DNA of 64,000 nt from contig CAJTVL010000011.1 in NCBI GenBank assembly GCA_910579425.1, positions 17,402 through 81,401 on the forward strand, in the 5' to 3' direction. The position numbers and the translations under genes were made by a program. Positions 9,501 through 16,358 of the stretch are shown one piece after another. A model generated the notes under the pieces. It was not told the DNA's origin. It saw nothing but the letters and a program-made list of their open reading frames with translations, and searched no databases. How positions within the stretch are numbered: position 1 is the stretch's first letter; the number at the start of each line of letters is the position of its first letter. Source of the stretch: an uncultured Lachnospiraceae bacterium. Its GTDB lineage: Bacteria; Bacillota; Clostridia; Lachnospirales; Lachnospiraceae.

Positions 9501-9981
9501 GACAAAGGATAACCATGTTTATTATCATCTGGGACTTGCCCTGGAAGGGCTTGGGCAAAAACAGGCGGCAGAGGAATGCTTTGTGAGGGCGACGGAGGGC
9601 ACGGATGAGCCTGCCGGAGCCATGTATTACAACGACCAGCCTGCCGACATGATCTTGTATCAGGGATTGTCTTACCAGAAGCTTGGAAAGGCGGGGGAGG
9701 CCAGAGCCCGGTTTTACCGGCTGATCGACTATGGGGAGCAGCACCTGCGGGACGAGGTGAAGATCGAGTATTTCGCGGTGTCATTGCCGGAGTTTCTGAT
9801 CTTCGACGAGGATTATACTATGAGAAATAAGGCCCATTGCTATTATCTGATGGCTCTGGGGAATATGGGACTTGGGAGGAAGGATGAGGCGGAAAGGTTT
9901 TTGAAGGAGGCTTTGGCCGTGGAGCCATCTCATATGATGTGTCGGGTGTATGAGAAGCTGGTGGGGAAAATGACGGTATAA
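6523..9981 (+). CDS. DUF5107 and TPR repeat protein, likely carbohydrate-related
   Basis: This large cytoplasmic protein of 1152 residues has no signal peptide. The first 450 residues form a mutarotase/hydrolase-like beta domain of the DUF5107 type (VLPELGGRIQRAYDKTNDYD, GGIEFNWPQHHRP, TFLWWANPAVPVNDN). The rest is a chain of TPR-like helical repeats (from about residue 480: YGSLLMRRGDFQGAEKYFTK, YLLGLTYFYQERYEESYDAF and others). Two low-complexity inserts interrupt the TPRs: a 24-base tandem repeat at 8443-8540 and a Gly/Ser/Thr-rich stretch near 8735-8818. The start is ATG 6523 after AGGAGG. Members of this family sit beside glycoside hydrolases in gut Firmicutes, and a role in sugar recognition or glycan breakdown is plausible. 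No catalytic activity is asserted. Confidence 0.88.
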   Translation: MNQKAAIWEKKIMIPTYEIGEAEKNPIFLDKRVYQGSSGKVYPYPTVERISEEKRDKEYTAVWLENEYLRVMVLPELGGRIQRAYDKTNDYDFVYYNHVIKPALVGLTGPWISGGIEFNWPQHHRPTTFLPVDYVMEEGEDGSASVLLHDVDQMYGTKGIARITLYPGKAYIEIKGQLYNRTSMPQTFLWWANPAVPVNDNTQSVFPPDVHAVMDHGKRDVSRFPIATGVYYKKDYSEGVDISRYKNIPVPTSYMAEKSKYDFVGGYDYGKEAGILHVADHHISPGKKQWTWGCGDFGRAWDRNLTDEDGPYVELMTGVYTDNQPDFTWLKPFEEKTFTQYFMPYKAVGQVKNATTQAAVHLSMEGDTAHVIVYATGVYESARVELTVCGETVLDERVRLSPTDIYKGDVKVAGKKEEDLRIRVCDAQENLLVEYQGEAAEIPELPEPARAAKAPEEIMTNEELYLTGQHIEQYRHATYLPDPYYLEGLKRDPGDIRINNAYGSLLMRRGDFQGAEKYFTKALERLAERNPNPYNGETFYLLGLTYFYQERYEESYDAFYKATWSSEQQEMAFYYLAAIDARIGRFGKALDHVEKGLVKNSHNVKARGLKAYLLRKLGREKQAGRQIEDNLALDPFDFVSGNERILLGGNERVLPGGNEGTLSVGNEDERTLPDGKDGSGRAALNEKMRDFQENYLMTARDYGEFGAYQEAVGVLDACTKEYPMLYYYAAFYQSRIGENADDKCGKPEGRTGSMSGTTDSKGNAMANRTAAELLARAEKAPFDYCFPNKTEDIRVLRFAIESGCHAKAPCYLGNLFYDKLNWQEAIRLWELSAQTDDRFPAVHRNLSLAYYNKCGDAEGARREMEKAFALNKKDMRIFLELDQLYKKLGWTFEQRLEGYEEHRELIKERDDLYIEYITLVNLTGDHERAYEYIMGHHFHPWEGGEGKITTQYTLALLEMGRKALADGRYEEAKALLEKALVYPENLGEGKLEGTKDNHVYYHLGLALEGLGQKQAAEECFVRATEGTDEPAGAMYYNDQPADMILYQGLSYQKLGKAGEARARFYRLIDYGEQHLRDEVKIEYFAVSLPEFLIFDEDYTMRNKAHCYYLMALGNMGLGRKDEAERFLKEALAVEPSHMMCRVYEKLVGKMTV
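8443..8538 (+). repeat. 24-bp in-frame tandem repeat (four units)
   Basis: GGAAATGAG or GGAAACGAG recurs at 8443, 8467, 8491 and 8515, an exact 24-base period. It encodes GNERILLG, GNERVLPG, GNEGTLSV and GNEDERTL. The units are inserted between TPR helices of the DUF5107 protein and preserve the frame, so the copy number could vary without breaking the gene. Confidence 0.8.
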
Positions 9982-10006
9982 ACCGGAAAGGATGTCACAA
10001 ACAGAC

Positions 10007-10039
10007 CAAAGGCAGGTGACGGAAAATCATCTGCCTTTG
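10007..10039 (+). terminator. Hairpin after the DUF5107 gene
   Basis: CAAAGGCAGGTGA pairs with TCATCTGCCTTTG (13 pairs, one G-U) around the loop CGGAAAA. It follows the stop at 9981 by about 25 bases. No T-run follows, so it may terminate weakly or protect the 3' end. Confidence 0.5.
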
Positions 10040-10059
10040 ATTGAAACATAAGGATGGCT

Positions 10060-10084
10060 GGAATGAATTTTCAAACACGGTCTA
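10060..10084 (+). repeat. Dispersed intergenic motif, copy 2
   Basis: GGAATGAATTTTCAAACACG, followed by GTCTA, is closely related to the copies at 4638 and 19745. It lies between a hairpin and the next promoter. Confidence 0.35.
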
Positions 10085-10101
10085 GCATCCGTTGTTTTCT
10101 C

Positions 10102-10130
10102 TTTACAAACCACCATAATACGCTTATACT
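10102..10130 (+). promoter_or_regulatory. Promoter of the SEC-C protein gene
   Basis: TTTACA (10102-10107), a 17-base spacer and TATACT (10125-10130) form a good sigma-A promoter. Two identical 15-base copies of TTCAGATATGAATTT follow at 10135-10149 and 10151-10165, at and just after the expected start of transcription. Confidence 0.65.
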
Positions 10131-10226
10131 GCAATTCAGATATGAATTTATTCAGATATGAATTTCTTTTAACGGGGAATCCCCCAAATCTTAAGGCTGT
10201 TGTCAGCTAAGAAAGGAAAAAACATT

Positions 10227-10979
10227 ATGGCAATTACACAAAAAGAAGCAGATGCTTTGGAACTTAAGTTTATGGATGCCATGCCGGGAGAACGTGATTT
10301 TTCCAAAGAAAGCGCGAGAAAGCTTTTGGAGGCATGGGATCACCTTATAGAAATCATGGTTCGTGAGAACAATATGACGGACAGTCTCGGCGTGGAATCC
10401 ATAGACTGGCAGATCGGAAACTGGGCTGACGATACGGTGATGGCTGTTCATAATGCGCACCTTTATGAGGAGGAAATCAGGGTCAATGAGCAAATCGTCC
10501 GGATTCAATGGTCTGGCGATGATAATCTTTTTCACGAGAATGCCAGGCGGGATATTGCCGACACCTATGCGGATATGGGAAATGTGGAAGAGTGCTATAG
10601 GTTGTATGAAGAGTATCTGCGGGAGGATCCGCTGTGGGGATGGGCATGGATCGGTTATTACAGGCAGCTGAATGACCATAAAGATGCCCGGTTTGAATCA
10701 ACTTTGGAGGACTTGTATCAAAAGATTAAAGCCGGTGTGGACTTTCGGGACAAGGAGGATCTGTTCAGAGAGCTGGGCGATGAATACAACACACTCGGGA
10801 ACAAAGAGAGGGCCGATTATTTTTATAAATTGGAGGATGAGGAAAAAAGCAAAGCGAGAAGCTTTCATAGAGCATATGAGAAGGAAGTGCCGCAAATAAA
10901 GCCGAAGAAAATCTATCCGAATGATCCCTGTCCCTGTGGCTCCGGTAAGAAATATAAAAAATGCTGCGGAAAGAAGTAA
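10227..10979 (+). CDS. SEC-C motif protein with TPR-like region
   Basis: This acidic 250-residue protein ends in a classic SEC-C zinc-binding motif, PNDPCPCGSGKKYKKCCGKK, with the pattern C-x-C-x8-C-C. The body is helical, with TPR-like pairs (about residues 110-140, DIADTYADMGNVEECYRLYE; and about 190, FRELGDEYNTLGNKERADYF). SEC-C tails bind zinc and mediate contacts in SecA and many uncharacterised proteins. The start is ATG 10227 after AAAGGA. The next gene begins 16 bases after the stop, so the two are probably cotranscribed. Its specific function is unknown. Confidence 0.85.
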   Translation: MAITQKEADALELKFMDAMPGERDFSKESARKLLEAWDHLIEIMVRENNMTDSLGVESIDWQIGNWADDTVMAVHNAHLYEEEIRVNEQIVRIQWSGDDNLFHENARRDIADTYADMGNVEECYRLYEEYLREDPLWGWAWIGYYRQLNDHKDARFESTLEDLYQKIKAGVDFRDKEDLFRELGDEYNTLGNKERADYFYKLEDEEKSKARSFHRAYEKEVPQIKPKKIYPNDPCPCGSGKKYKKCCGKK

Positions 10980-10995
10980 ACAGAGGTGATTTGCA

Positions 10996-12042
10996 ATGTT
11001 TGTCGTTAATCTCACAGATATTGACCGTGTGCTAAAGGACTTTAAAATCGGTTCGGAAATCAGAGACATTTCTGAACTGCAAAGGTATCATTATGAGCGC
11101 GACGACCCCGATTCGAAGGAGGTACGTCTTATAGTAAAAGTAGAGCTTAAGTCAGGCCCGCCTCTCGTGATACGGTTCAAAAACGAAGCGGATGTGACCT
11201 TAGAAGGGATTGAGGATCAAAGCCGTTTTGCAGATGAGCTGCGAAAAAACGGAATCACAACGCCATATCAGTTTCGCTTGGAGGGAGCTTATGCCAGGCT
11301 GTACAAAATCAATGGATATGACGTAATCGTTACGGCTGAGCAGTTCGCGGAACATGAGGTCAGAGTCGTTGAGCCTGTAATTGCTGAGAAAACGGGCAGG
11401 CTGTTGGCACAAATGCACAGCATCTCCGAGAAAAATAATCTTCACGTACCTAATAAAGTGCTGTTTGATCCCTTTGCGGCAAACGATCTGTTTGATTTTG
11501 AAGCCTTTGCCTCTGTGGAATCTTTTCTTCGCGGCAAAGAGGAGGTATTGTTTCACAGAATTGTCCAAAAGTATCATTCCTACATGGAGCTCCTGGAACC
11601 TCTGCGAAGTTTGCCTCGGTATGCGGTACAGGGGGACATAAGCTTCTGCAATTTGTATCAGACCCCCTCAGGTGAAATCGGCGTGTTTGACTTTAACAGA
11701 TGCGGAGATAACAATCTGTTTTGCGACGCATTCATGCAGGCCGTATTCGAAGCAAGGCTTATGAATTATCCGGACGGTTCGAAGAGCGGGTTGAAAAGAG
11801 AGATTTTTGATTCCTTTTTAAAAGGATATCGTTCGGTTCGCAGTTTTTCGGCGGAAGAACAAGCCTGGTGCCCTTATCTCTATGCGGTAATCAATGGATT
11901 TTGGAAGATCGACATGAAGTGGGATAAAGACAGCCTGATCAATGCGGCGAAAAGGGGAGATGTGGAAAAAGTGAGGCAATGGCTGGAAACGATCTGGCAG
12001 CGGCTTATCCTTCCGGAACGGGCCTTTTCTTCTTTGATATAG
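10996..12042 (+). CDS. Aminoglycoside phosphotransferase-fold kinase
   Basis: This 348-residue protein belongs to the APH/choline-kinase superfamily. The catalytic loop is QGDISFCN (about residue 216; Q replaces the usual H, D and N kept) and the metal-binding motif is VFDFNRCGDNN (about 233). The N-lobe contains the strand pair VRLIVKVELKSGPPLVIRFK. It ends with extra helices. It starts at ATG 10996 after GAGGTGAT and probably shares a transcript with the SEC-C gene. Substrates in this superfamily include antibiotics, homoserine, choline and sugars, and none can be chosen here. A resistance role should not be assumed. Confidence 0.85.
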   Translation: MFVVNLTDIDRVLKDFKIGSEIRDISELQRYHYERDDPDSKEVRLIVKVELKSGPPLVIRFKNEADVTLEGIEDQSRFADELRKNGITTPYQFRLEGAYARLYKINGYDVIVTAEQFAEHEVRVVEPVIAEKTGRLLAQMHSISEKNNLHVPNKVLFDPFAANDLFDFEAFASVESFLRGKEEVLFHRIVQKYHSYMELLEPLRSLPRYAVQGDISFCNLYQTPSGEIGVFDFNRCGDNNLFCDAFMQAVFEARLMNYPDGSKSGLKREIFDSFLKGYRSVRSFSAEEQAWCPYLYAVINGFWKIDMKWDKDSLINAAKRGDVEKVRQWLETIWQRLILPERAFSSLI

Positions 12043-12092
12043 CGCTGGACTGCCATACTGGTAAATGATAAAATAGACGAAAGTACAGGAAC

Positions 12093-12114
12093 TTGTGATA
12101 TAAGCTTATCACAA
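12093..12114. promoter_or_regulatory. Inverted repeat upstream of the GH130 gene
   Basis: TTGTGATA and TATCACAA flank TAAGCT, giving eight perfect pairs 24 bases before the start codon. It could be an operator or a small leader hairpin. The arm spacing is too wide for a CRP-type site. Confidence 0.4.
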
Positions 12115-12137
12115 AGGAAAGAAAAGGAGCAGCAGGA

Positions 12138-13124
12138 ATGATTAAAATTACAGGAGAGAATTTACCAAATATCCCATGGCAGGAGCCAACCGGCAGAGAA
12201 CATCTGCCGGTATGGCGTTATAATGCAAACCCGATTATTGAGCGGTTTGCCACCAAAAATTCAAACAGTATTTTTAACAGCGCAGTGGTTCCCTTCGGGG
12301 ATGGTTTTGCGGGAGTGTTCCGGTGTGACAGTAAGTCCATCAGTATGGATATTTTCCCAGGGTTCAGTAAGGACGGCATTCAATGGGAGATTTCCGACGA
12401 GCCCGTCTGCTTCCAGGGGGCGCATCCGGAGGTGGCCAAAAGGGATTACCGTTATGATCCCAGGGTTTGTTTCATAGAGGACAGATATTATGTTACCTGG
12501 TGCAACGGATACCATGGGTATCCAACCATTGGGATTGGATATACCTTTGACTTTAAGACCTTTTATCAGTTGGAAAACGCCTTTTTGCCGTTTAACCGTA
12601 ACGGTGTATTGTTTCCGCGCAAAATTAACGGCAACTATTATATGCTGAGCCGGCCCAGCGACAATGGACATACCCCTTTTGGAGATATTTTCTTAAGCGA
12701 AAGCCCTGATCTGAAATACTGGGGATGTCACAGGCATGTGATGGGAACAATCAGGGGAGACGCCTCCGCATGGCAGTGTACCAAGATCGGCGCCGGAAGC
12801 GTTCCGATTGAAACGGATGAGGGATGGCTTTTGATTTACCACGGGGTGATCAATACCTGCAACGGATTTGTGTACCGGATGGGATGTGCGCTGCTTGACC
12901 TGGAGGAGCCATGGAAGGTGATAAGGAGGACGAAGAACTATATTTTAGGGCCCCACGAGCTTTATGAGTGTGTGGGGGATGTGCCCAATGTGGTATTTCC
13001 CTGCGCGGCGCTGACAGATGCGGCAACAGGGAGAATTGCCATTTATTATGGCTGCGCGGATACGGTTACCGGCCTTGCCTTTACCACTGCCCAGCGGCTG
13101 ATGGATTACATGGAACAGGAATAA
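12138..13124 (+). CDS. GH130 family glycoside phosphorylase
   Basis: This 328-residue five-bladed beta-propeller enzyme belongs to GH130, whose members phosphorolyse beta-mannosides such as mannosyl-glucose, mannosyl-GlcNAc or mannobiose. Key segments are NPIIERFATKNSNSIFNSAV, RCDSKSISMDI, the catalytic-acid segment YRYDPRVCFIEDRYYVTWCN (D of D-P-R, about residue 112), and GAGSVPIETDEGWLLIYHG. The start is ATG 12138 with AGGA upstream. Length is normal and no signal peptide is present, so it acts inside the cell on imported disaccharides. The exact substrate is not decided. mntP follows 5 bases after the stop. Confidence 0.92.
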   Translation: MIKITGENLPNIPWQEPTGREHLPVWRYNANPIIERFATKNSNSIFNSAVVPFGDGFAGVFRCDSKSISMDIFPGFSKDGIQWEISDEPVCFQGAHPEVAKRDYRYDPRVCFIEDRYYVTWCNGYHGYPTIGIGYTFDFKTFYQLENAFLPFNRNGVLFPRKINGNYYMLSRPSDNGHTPFGDIFLSESPDLKYWGCHRHVMGTIRGDASAWQCTKIGAGSVPIETDEGWLLIYHGVINTCNGFVYRMGCALLDLEEPWKVIRRTKNYILGPHELYECVGDVPNVVFPCAALTDAATGRIAIYYGCADTVTGLAFTTAQRLMDYMEQE

Positions 13125-13129
13125 GCGCA

Positions 13130-13714
13130 ATGGAATGGGGATTTTTGTTTATTTTTAACAGTGTACTCCTTGGAGTAGGGCTGGCTATGGATGCATTTTC
13201 CGTGTCATTGACCAATGGGTTGAACGAACCGGATATGAAAAGGGGCCGTATGTGTGGGATTGCGGGAGTGTTCGCGGGATTTCAGGCATTGATGCCTATG
13301 CTGGGATGGATCTGCGTCCGTACGGTTGTCCAGTATTTTGTCATGTTTGAAAAGTTTATTCCGTGGCTTGCGCTGGTGCTTCTCGTTTATATTGGCGGAA
13401 AGATGCTGATCGACGGGATCCGTAAAAAGGATTCTGAGGAGAAAGAAGAGGGAATCGGGGCAGGGGCTTTGTTTCTTCAGGGAGTTGCTACTTCCATCGA
13501 CGCTTTATCAGTGGGTTTTACGATTGCGGGATACGGATGGATTAGGGCCCTGTCCTCTGCTTTGATCATTGCCGGCGTAACTTTTATTATCTGCATGGCC
13601 GGGCTGATGATCGGGAAGAAATTTGGGACAAGGCTTTCTGACCGGGCGCAGATTTTGGGCGGGGTGATTTTGATTGTCATTGGCGTTGAAATTTTTATCA
13701 AAGGGATTATGTAA
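13130..13714 (+). CDS. mntP: Manganese efflux pump MntP
   Basis: This 194-residue membrane protein of the MntP family has two related halves of three helices each. The signature LGVGLAMDAFSVSLTNGL (about residue 13) and its counterpart GVATSIDALSVGFTIAGYG (about 120) carry the conserved Asp residues used for Mn(II). The start ATG 13130 follows the GH130 stop by 5 bases, with only a weak AGGA upstream, so translational coupling is likely. The open frame extends further upstream but only inside the GH130 gene. No manganese riboswitch is visible. Confidence 0.92.
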   Translation: MEWGFLFIFNSVLLGVGLAMDAFSVSLTNGLNEPDMKRGRMCGIAGVFAGFQALMPMLGWICVRTVVQYFVMFEKFIPWLALVLLVYIGGKMLIDGIRKKDSEEKEEGIGAGALFLQGVATSIDALSVGFTIAGYGWIRALSSALIIAGVTFIICMAGLMIGKKFGTRLSDRAQILGGVILIVIGVEIFIKGIM

Positions 13715-13721
13715 AGGAATA

Positions 13722-13805
13722 GGTTGGAAATAAGCCATCAGGCTTATTTCCAACCGGCAATTTGGGCCGCTTACGGCCCAAATCGGATCGCAGATGCGAA
13801 ACCGC
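13722..13805. terminator. Three tandem hairpins after mntP
   Basis: Three stem-loops follow each other. GGTTGGAAATAAGCC pairs with its complement around ATCA (13722-13755, 15 perfect pairs). ATTTGGGCCG pairs around CTTA (13760-13783, 10 pairs). TCGCA and TGCGA pair around GA within 13784-13805. They lie between mntP and a truncated dehydrogenase on the other strand. The first could terminate in both directions. Three in a row is more than a simple terminator needs. Confidence 0.6.
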
Positions 13806-13949
13806 TTTTACATAGCCGCAGACAGGGCCGCCGCCATACACAAGCTGTACATTCTGTCCATACTTAGGCAGTTCTTCATTCAGACTGGCAAGGGAATCCT
13901 CGCCAAAGTAAAGCTTCATCGGGTTACAATACATAAAATTTCCTAACAC
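13806..13949 (-). pseudogene. N-terminal stub of an iron-containing alcohol dehydrogenase
   Basis: The minus strand from ATG 13949 reads MLGNFMYCNPMKLYFGEDSL, ASLNEELPKYGQNVQLVYGG and G. This is the characteristic first 45 or so residues of clostridial NADH-dependent butanol dehydrogenase-type proteins, up to the nucleotide-binding glycines. After GGGPVCGYVK the frame runs into the hairpin array and the remaining 340 or so residues are missing. It is a truncated remnant. Confidence 0.75.
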
Positions 13950-13982
13950 CGCCTTCCGCCTCGTATTTTAAGTTTATAAATG

Positions 13983-14984
13983 TCATTTCATATTTTCCGA
14001 AAAAAACTGCTCCAGCTTATCGAACGGAATGGCGTCCTTCCTGCCTCCGTCATACAGATCTGTGTGGACTGCCTCCGGGATGATCAGCAGCTCCTTGTTA
14101 TCTGCATAAGGGTTATCCTTCACCATTGCGGCATAAGCATCGCGGCTGAAATAGCAGGAATGTGCTTTCTCCCCGTGCATGATAAGGACTGCGCTGCGGA
14201 TCTCATTGCTGTACTAAAGGATGGGCTGGTTCATAAAGGACATACAGCCGATCACATTCCAGCCGCCGTTTGAGTTCAGGGAACGTTTATGATAACCTCG
14301 GTCCGTTTTATAGTAATCATGATAATCTGCTACAAAGAAAGGCGCATTCTCCGGAAGCGGATCGACAACGCCGCCGCCCGGCGCATAGCTGCCATTTTTA
14401 TAATCTACGAGTCTCTGGGCGTTCATGGCTTCCTTCTTTGCGTATCGTGCGTCTGCGGAATTCTCACCGTCAAAATATCCGTTGGCATTGACGCGGGACA
14501 TATCATACATGGTGGAGGCAACCGCCGCCTTAATACGTGTATCCAGTGCTGCTGCGTTGAGGGCAAGGCCTCCCCAGCCGCAGATACCGATAATGCCGAT
14601 ACGCTCAGGGTCAACATTCTCCTGTACGGAAAGGAAATCCACCGCCGCCTGGAAATCCTCTGTATTGATGTCCGGTGAAGCCATGTATCTGGGTGTACCG
14701 CCGCTTTCACCGGTAAAAGAAGGATCAAAGGCAACAGTGAGGAAGCCGCGCTCCGCCATTGTCTGTGCATACAGTCCGGATGCCTGCTCCTTTACCGCGC
14801 CAAACGGCCCGCATACCGCAATCGCAGCCAGCTTCCCTTCCACTCCTTTCGGTTCATAAAGATCTGCCGCCAGTGTGATCCCGTAACGGTTAGGGAATGT
14901 CACCTTGCGGTGATTCACCTTTTCACTTTTCGGGAAAGTCTTATCCCATTCCTTTGTTAATTCCAGTTTTACGGTATTTTCCAT
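13983..14984 (-). pseudogene. Alpha/beta hydrolase split by an amber codon
   Basis: The first 256 codons (ATG 14984) encode an alpha/beta hydrolase: YGITLAADLYEPKG, then FDPSFTGESGG, the nucleophile elbow GICGWGGLALN (Cys or Gly-rich variant of G-x-S-x-G) and VASTMYDMSRVN. A TAG at 14216-14214 interrupts, but the same frame continues YSNEIRSAVLIMHGEKAHSC and on to the catalytic-His region EAVHTDLYD, ending at 13983. Only one codon changes, so this is either a recent nonsense mutation or a base error. Intact relatives of about 333 residues are peptidase/xylanase-type hydrolases of unknown substrate. The gene lies divergent to a LysR regulator that may control it. Confidence 0.8.
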
Positions 14985-15021
14985 TTTGTAATGCCTCTCT
15001 TTCTTTTTTGTTGTTTTTTAA

Positions 15022-15233
15022 TTATTGCTTTTCCATCTGCCATACTAAGAAATCAAGACAACCCTTTCCTGACTTTCATGCAGGCTGTCCATCAGGCCGC
15101 AGCGGTGTTTCCGCAGTGTTTTAATCGCATCCTGAATCTGACCGTTACCATACAGTCTGCAAACCTTCTCAATGGTCTGGGCGCTGCAGCCTGCATCCTT
15201 TAGATTCTGAACCAAATCATCCGTATGACCGCC
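15022..15233 (-). pseudogene. Decayed small ORF upstream of the hydrolase
   Basis: The minus strand reads HTDDLVQNLKDAGCSAQTIE, KVCRLYGNGQIQDAIKTLRK and HRCGLMDSLHESQERV. This is a helical pattern shared by a small (about 65-70 residue) clostridial protein family that usually ends in CLDFLVxQME. Here that ending (CLDFLVWQMEKQ) is present but in another frame, stopping at 15022, while the first frame stops at TAG 15047-15045. The expected ATG before T-D-D is also absent (CAT ACG GAT). One indel and a lost start make it a likely pseudogene. The protein's function is unknown to me. Confidence 0.5.
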
Positions 15234-15336
15234 TCCCTTCCTGCTATGTCTGTATTATATCTCCTTGATTTTTATTTTGCTAATGGCTATAATTTATATC
15301 ATGATATAAATTTTGGGAATATCATAGGAGGGCAAT

Positions 15337-16215
15337 ATGGAGCTGCGAACTATGAGATATTTTCTTGCCGCGGCAAGGGAAGAAAATATAACCCGCGCGG
15401 CAGAACTGCTTCACGTCACCCAGCCTGCTCTCTCCAAGCAGCTAAAAGCACTTGAAGACGAGCTCGGGAAAAAACTGTTTATGCGCCGCAGTTATAGCAT
15501 ACAGCTTACGGAAGAAGGAATTTTACTGCGGAAACGGGCGGAAGACTTGATAAAAATGGCTGACAAAATCACAACTGAATTTCTTGCTTTGGATGATGTC
15601 TTGGGCGGCGATGTTTACTTTGGCTTGGCGGAATCTTACCAGATCAGATGCCTCGCCGCCACAATCAGAAGATTCAAAGAGTCTTACCCTGATCTGCATT
15701 ATCATATTACCAGCGGCGACACGGAACAGGTTACGGAAAAACTGGATAAAGGTATCATTGACTTTGCCGTACTGGCGCAGGAACCCAATACTGCAAAATA
15801 TCATTATTTGACATTTCCCCATGCTGATCTTTGGGGTGTTGTCATGCCAGAGAACTGTCCATTGGCGGAAAAAGAAGCCGTCTGCGTGGAGGACTTATTT
15901 GGAATCCCTCTTTTTTGTTCCGAACAGGGATGGAGCAATGATATTCCCAAATGGTGCGGCAATAACATGGATAAATTACACCTTGAAGGGTCGTTTCGGC
16001 TATCATATAACGGATCGCTTTTTGTGAAAGAAGGACTCGGCTATCTTTTGACCTTTGAACATTTGATTGACACAAACCCTGAAAGCGGACTTGTTTTTCG
16101 TCCCCTCACGCCGAAGCTTGAAACAAAGATATATTTAATTTGGAAAAAATACCAAATATTTACCCCTATTGCCGAACGACTGCTTGAAAAATTGAAATCT
16201 GAATTGTTAGAATAG
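15337..16215 (+). CDS. LysR family transcriptional regulator
   Basis: This 292-residue regulator has the LysR winged helix-turn-helix at the N terminus (MELRTMRYFLAAAREENITR, then AAELLHVTQPALSKQLKALE) and a substrate-binding effector domain. The start is ATG 15337 after GGAGGG. It is divergent from the broken hydrolase and its small upstream ORF, which is the usual arrangement of a LysR gene and its target. If that target is really dead, the regulator may be orphaned. The effector cannot be predicted. Confidence 0.93.
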   Translation: MELRTMRYFLAAAREENITRAAELLHVTQPALSKQLKALEDELGKKLFMRRSYSIQLTEEGILLRKRAEDLIKMADKITTEFLALDDVLGGDVYFGLAESYQIRCLAATIRRFKESYPDLHYHITSGDTEQVTEKLDKGIIDFAVLAQEPNTAKYHYLTFPHADLWGVVMPENCPLAEKEAVCVEDLFGIPLFCSEQGWSNDIPKWCGNNMDKLHLEGSFRLSYNGSLFVKEGLGYLLTFEHLIDTNPESGLVFRPLTPKLETKIYLIWKKYQIFTPIAERLLEKLKSELLE

Positions 16216-16301
16216 AAATCGAAACGTGTATTTGCAGATATGGCTAGGAATCTGGTAAGGGAAAGGCTGCTTTTATTGACGGGCACAAATATATAGTGAT
16301 G

Positions 16302-16320
16302 CACGAGATTCGTGTTTTTT
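16302..16320 (+). terminator. Weak terminator of the LysR gene
   Basis: CACGA-GAT-TCGTG followed by seven T residues lies about 85 bases after the LysR stop. The stem is short, so the call is tentative. Confidence 0.4.
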
Positions 16321-16358
16321 TCTTCTTCATTTCAAATTCCTCCTGTGTCCGTCTCCGC

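Noticed and set aside
10996..12042. APH-fold gene as an antibiotic resistance gene
   Set aside because: Only the general kinase fold is visible, with a variant catalytic loop and no resistance-type neighbours.
12093..12114. CRP/FNR-type site upstream of GH130
   Set aside because: The TGTGA and TCACA arms are 10 bases apart, whereas such sites need 6.
14214..14216. Pyrrolysine-type readthrough of the amber codon
   Set aside because: Nothing nearby suggests pyrrolysine machinery, and the family has no special residue there. A mutation or error is simpler.
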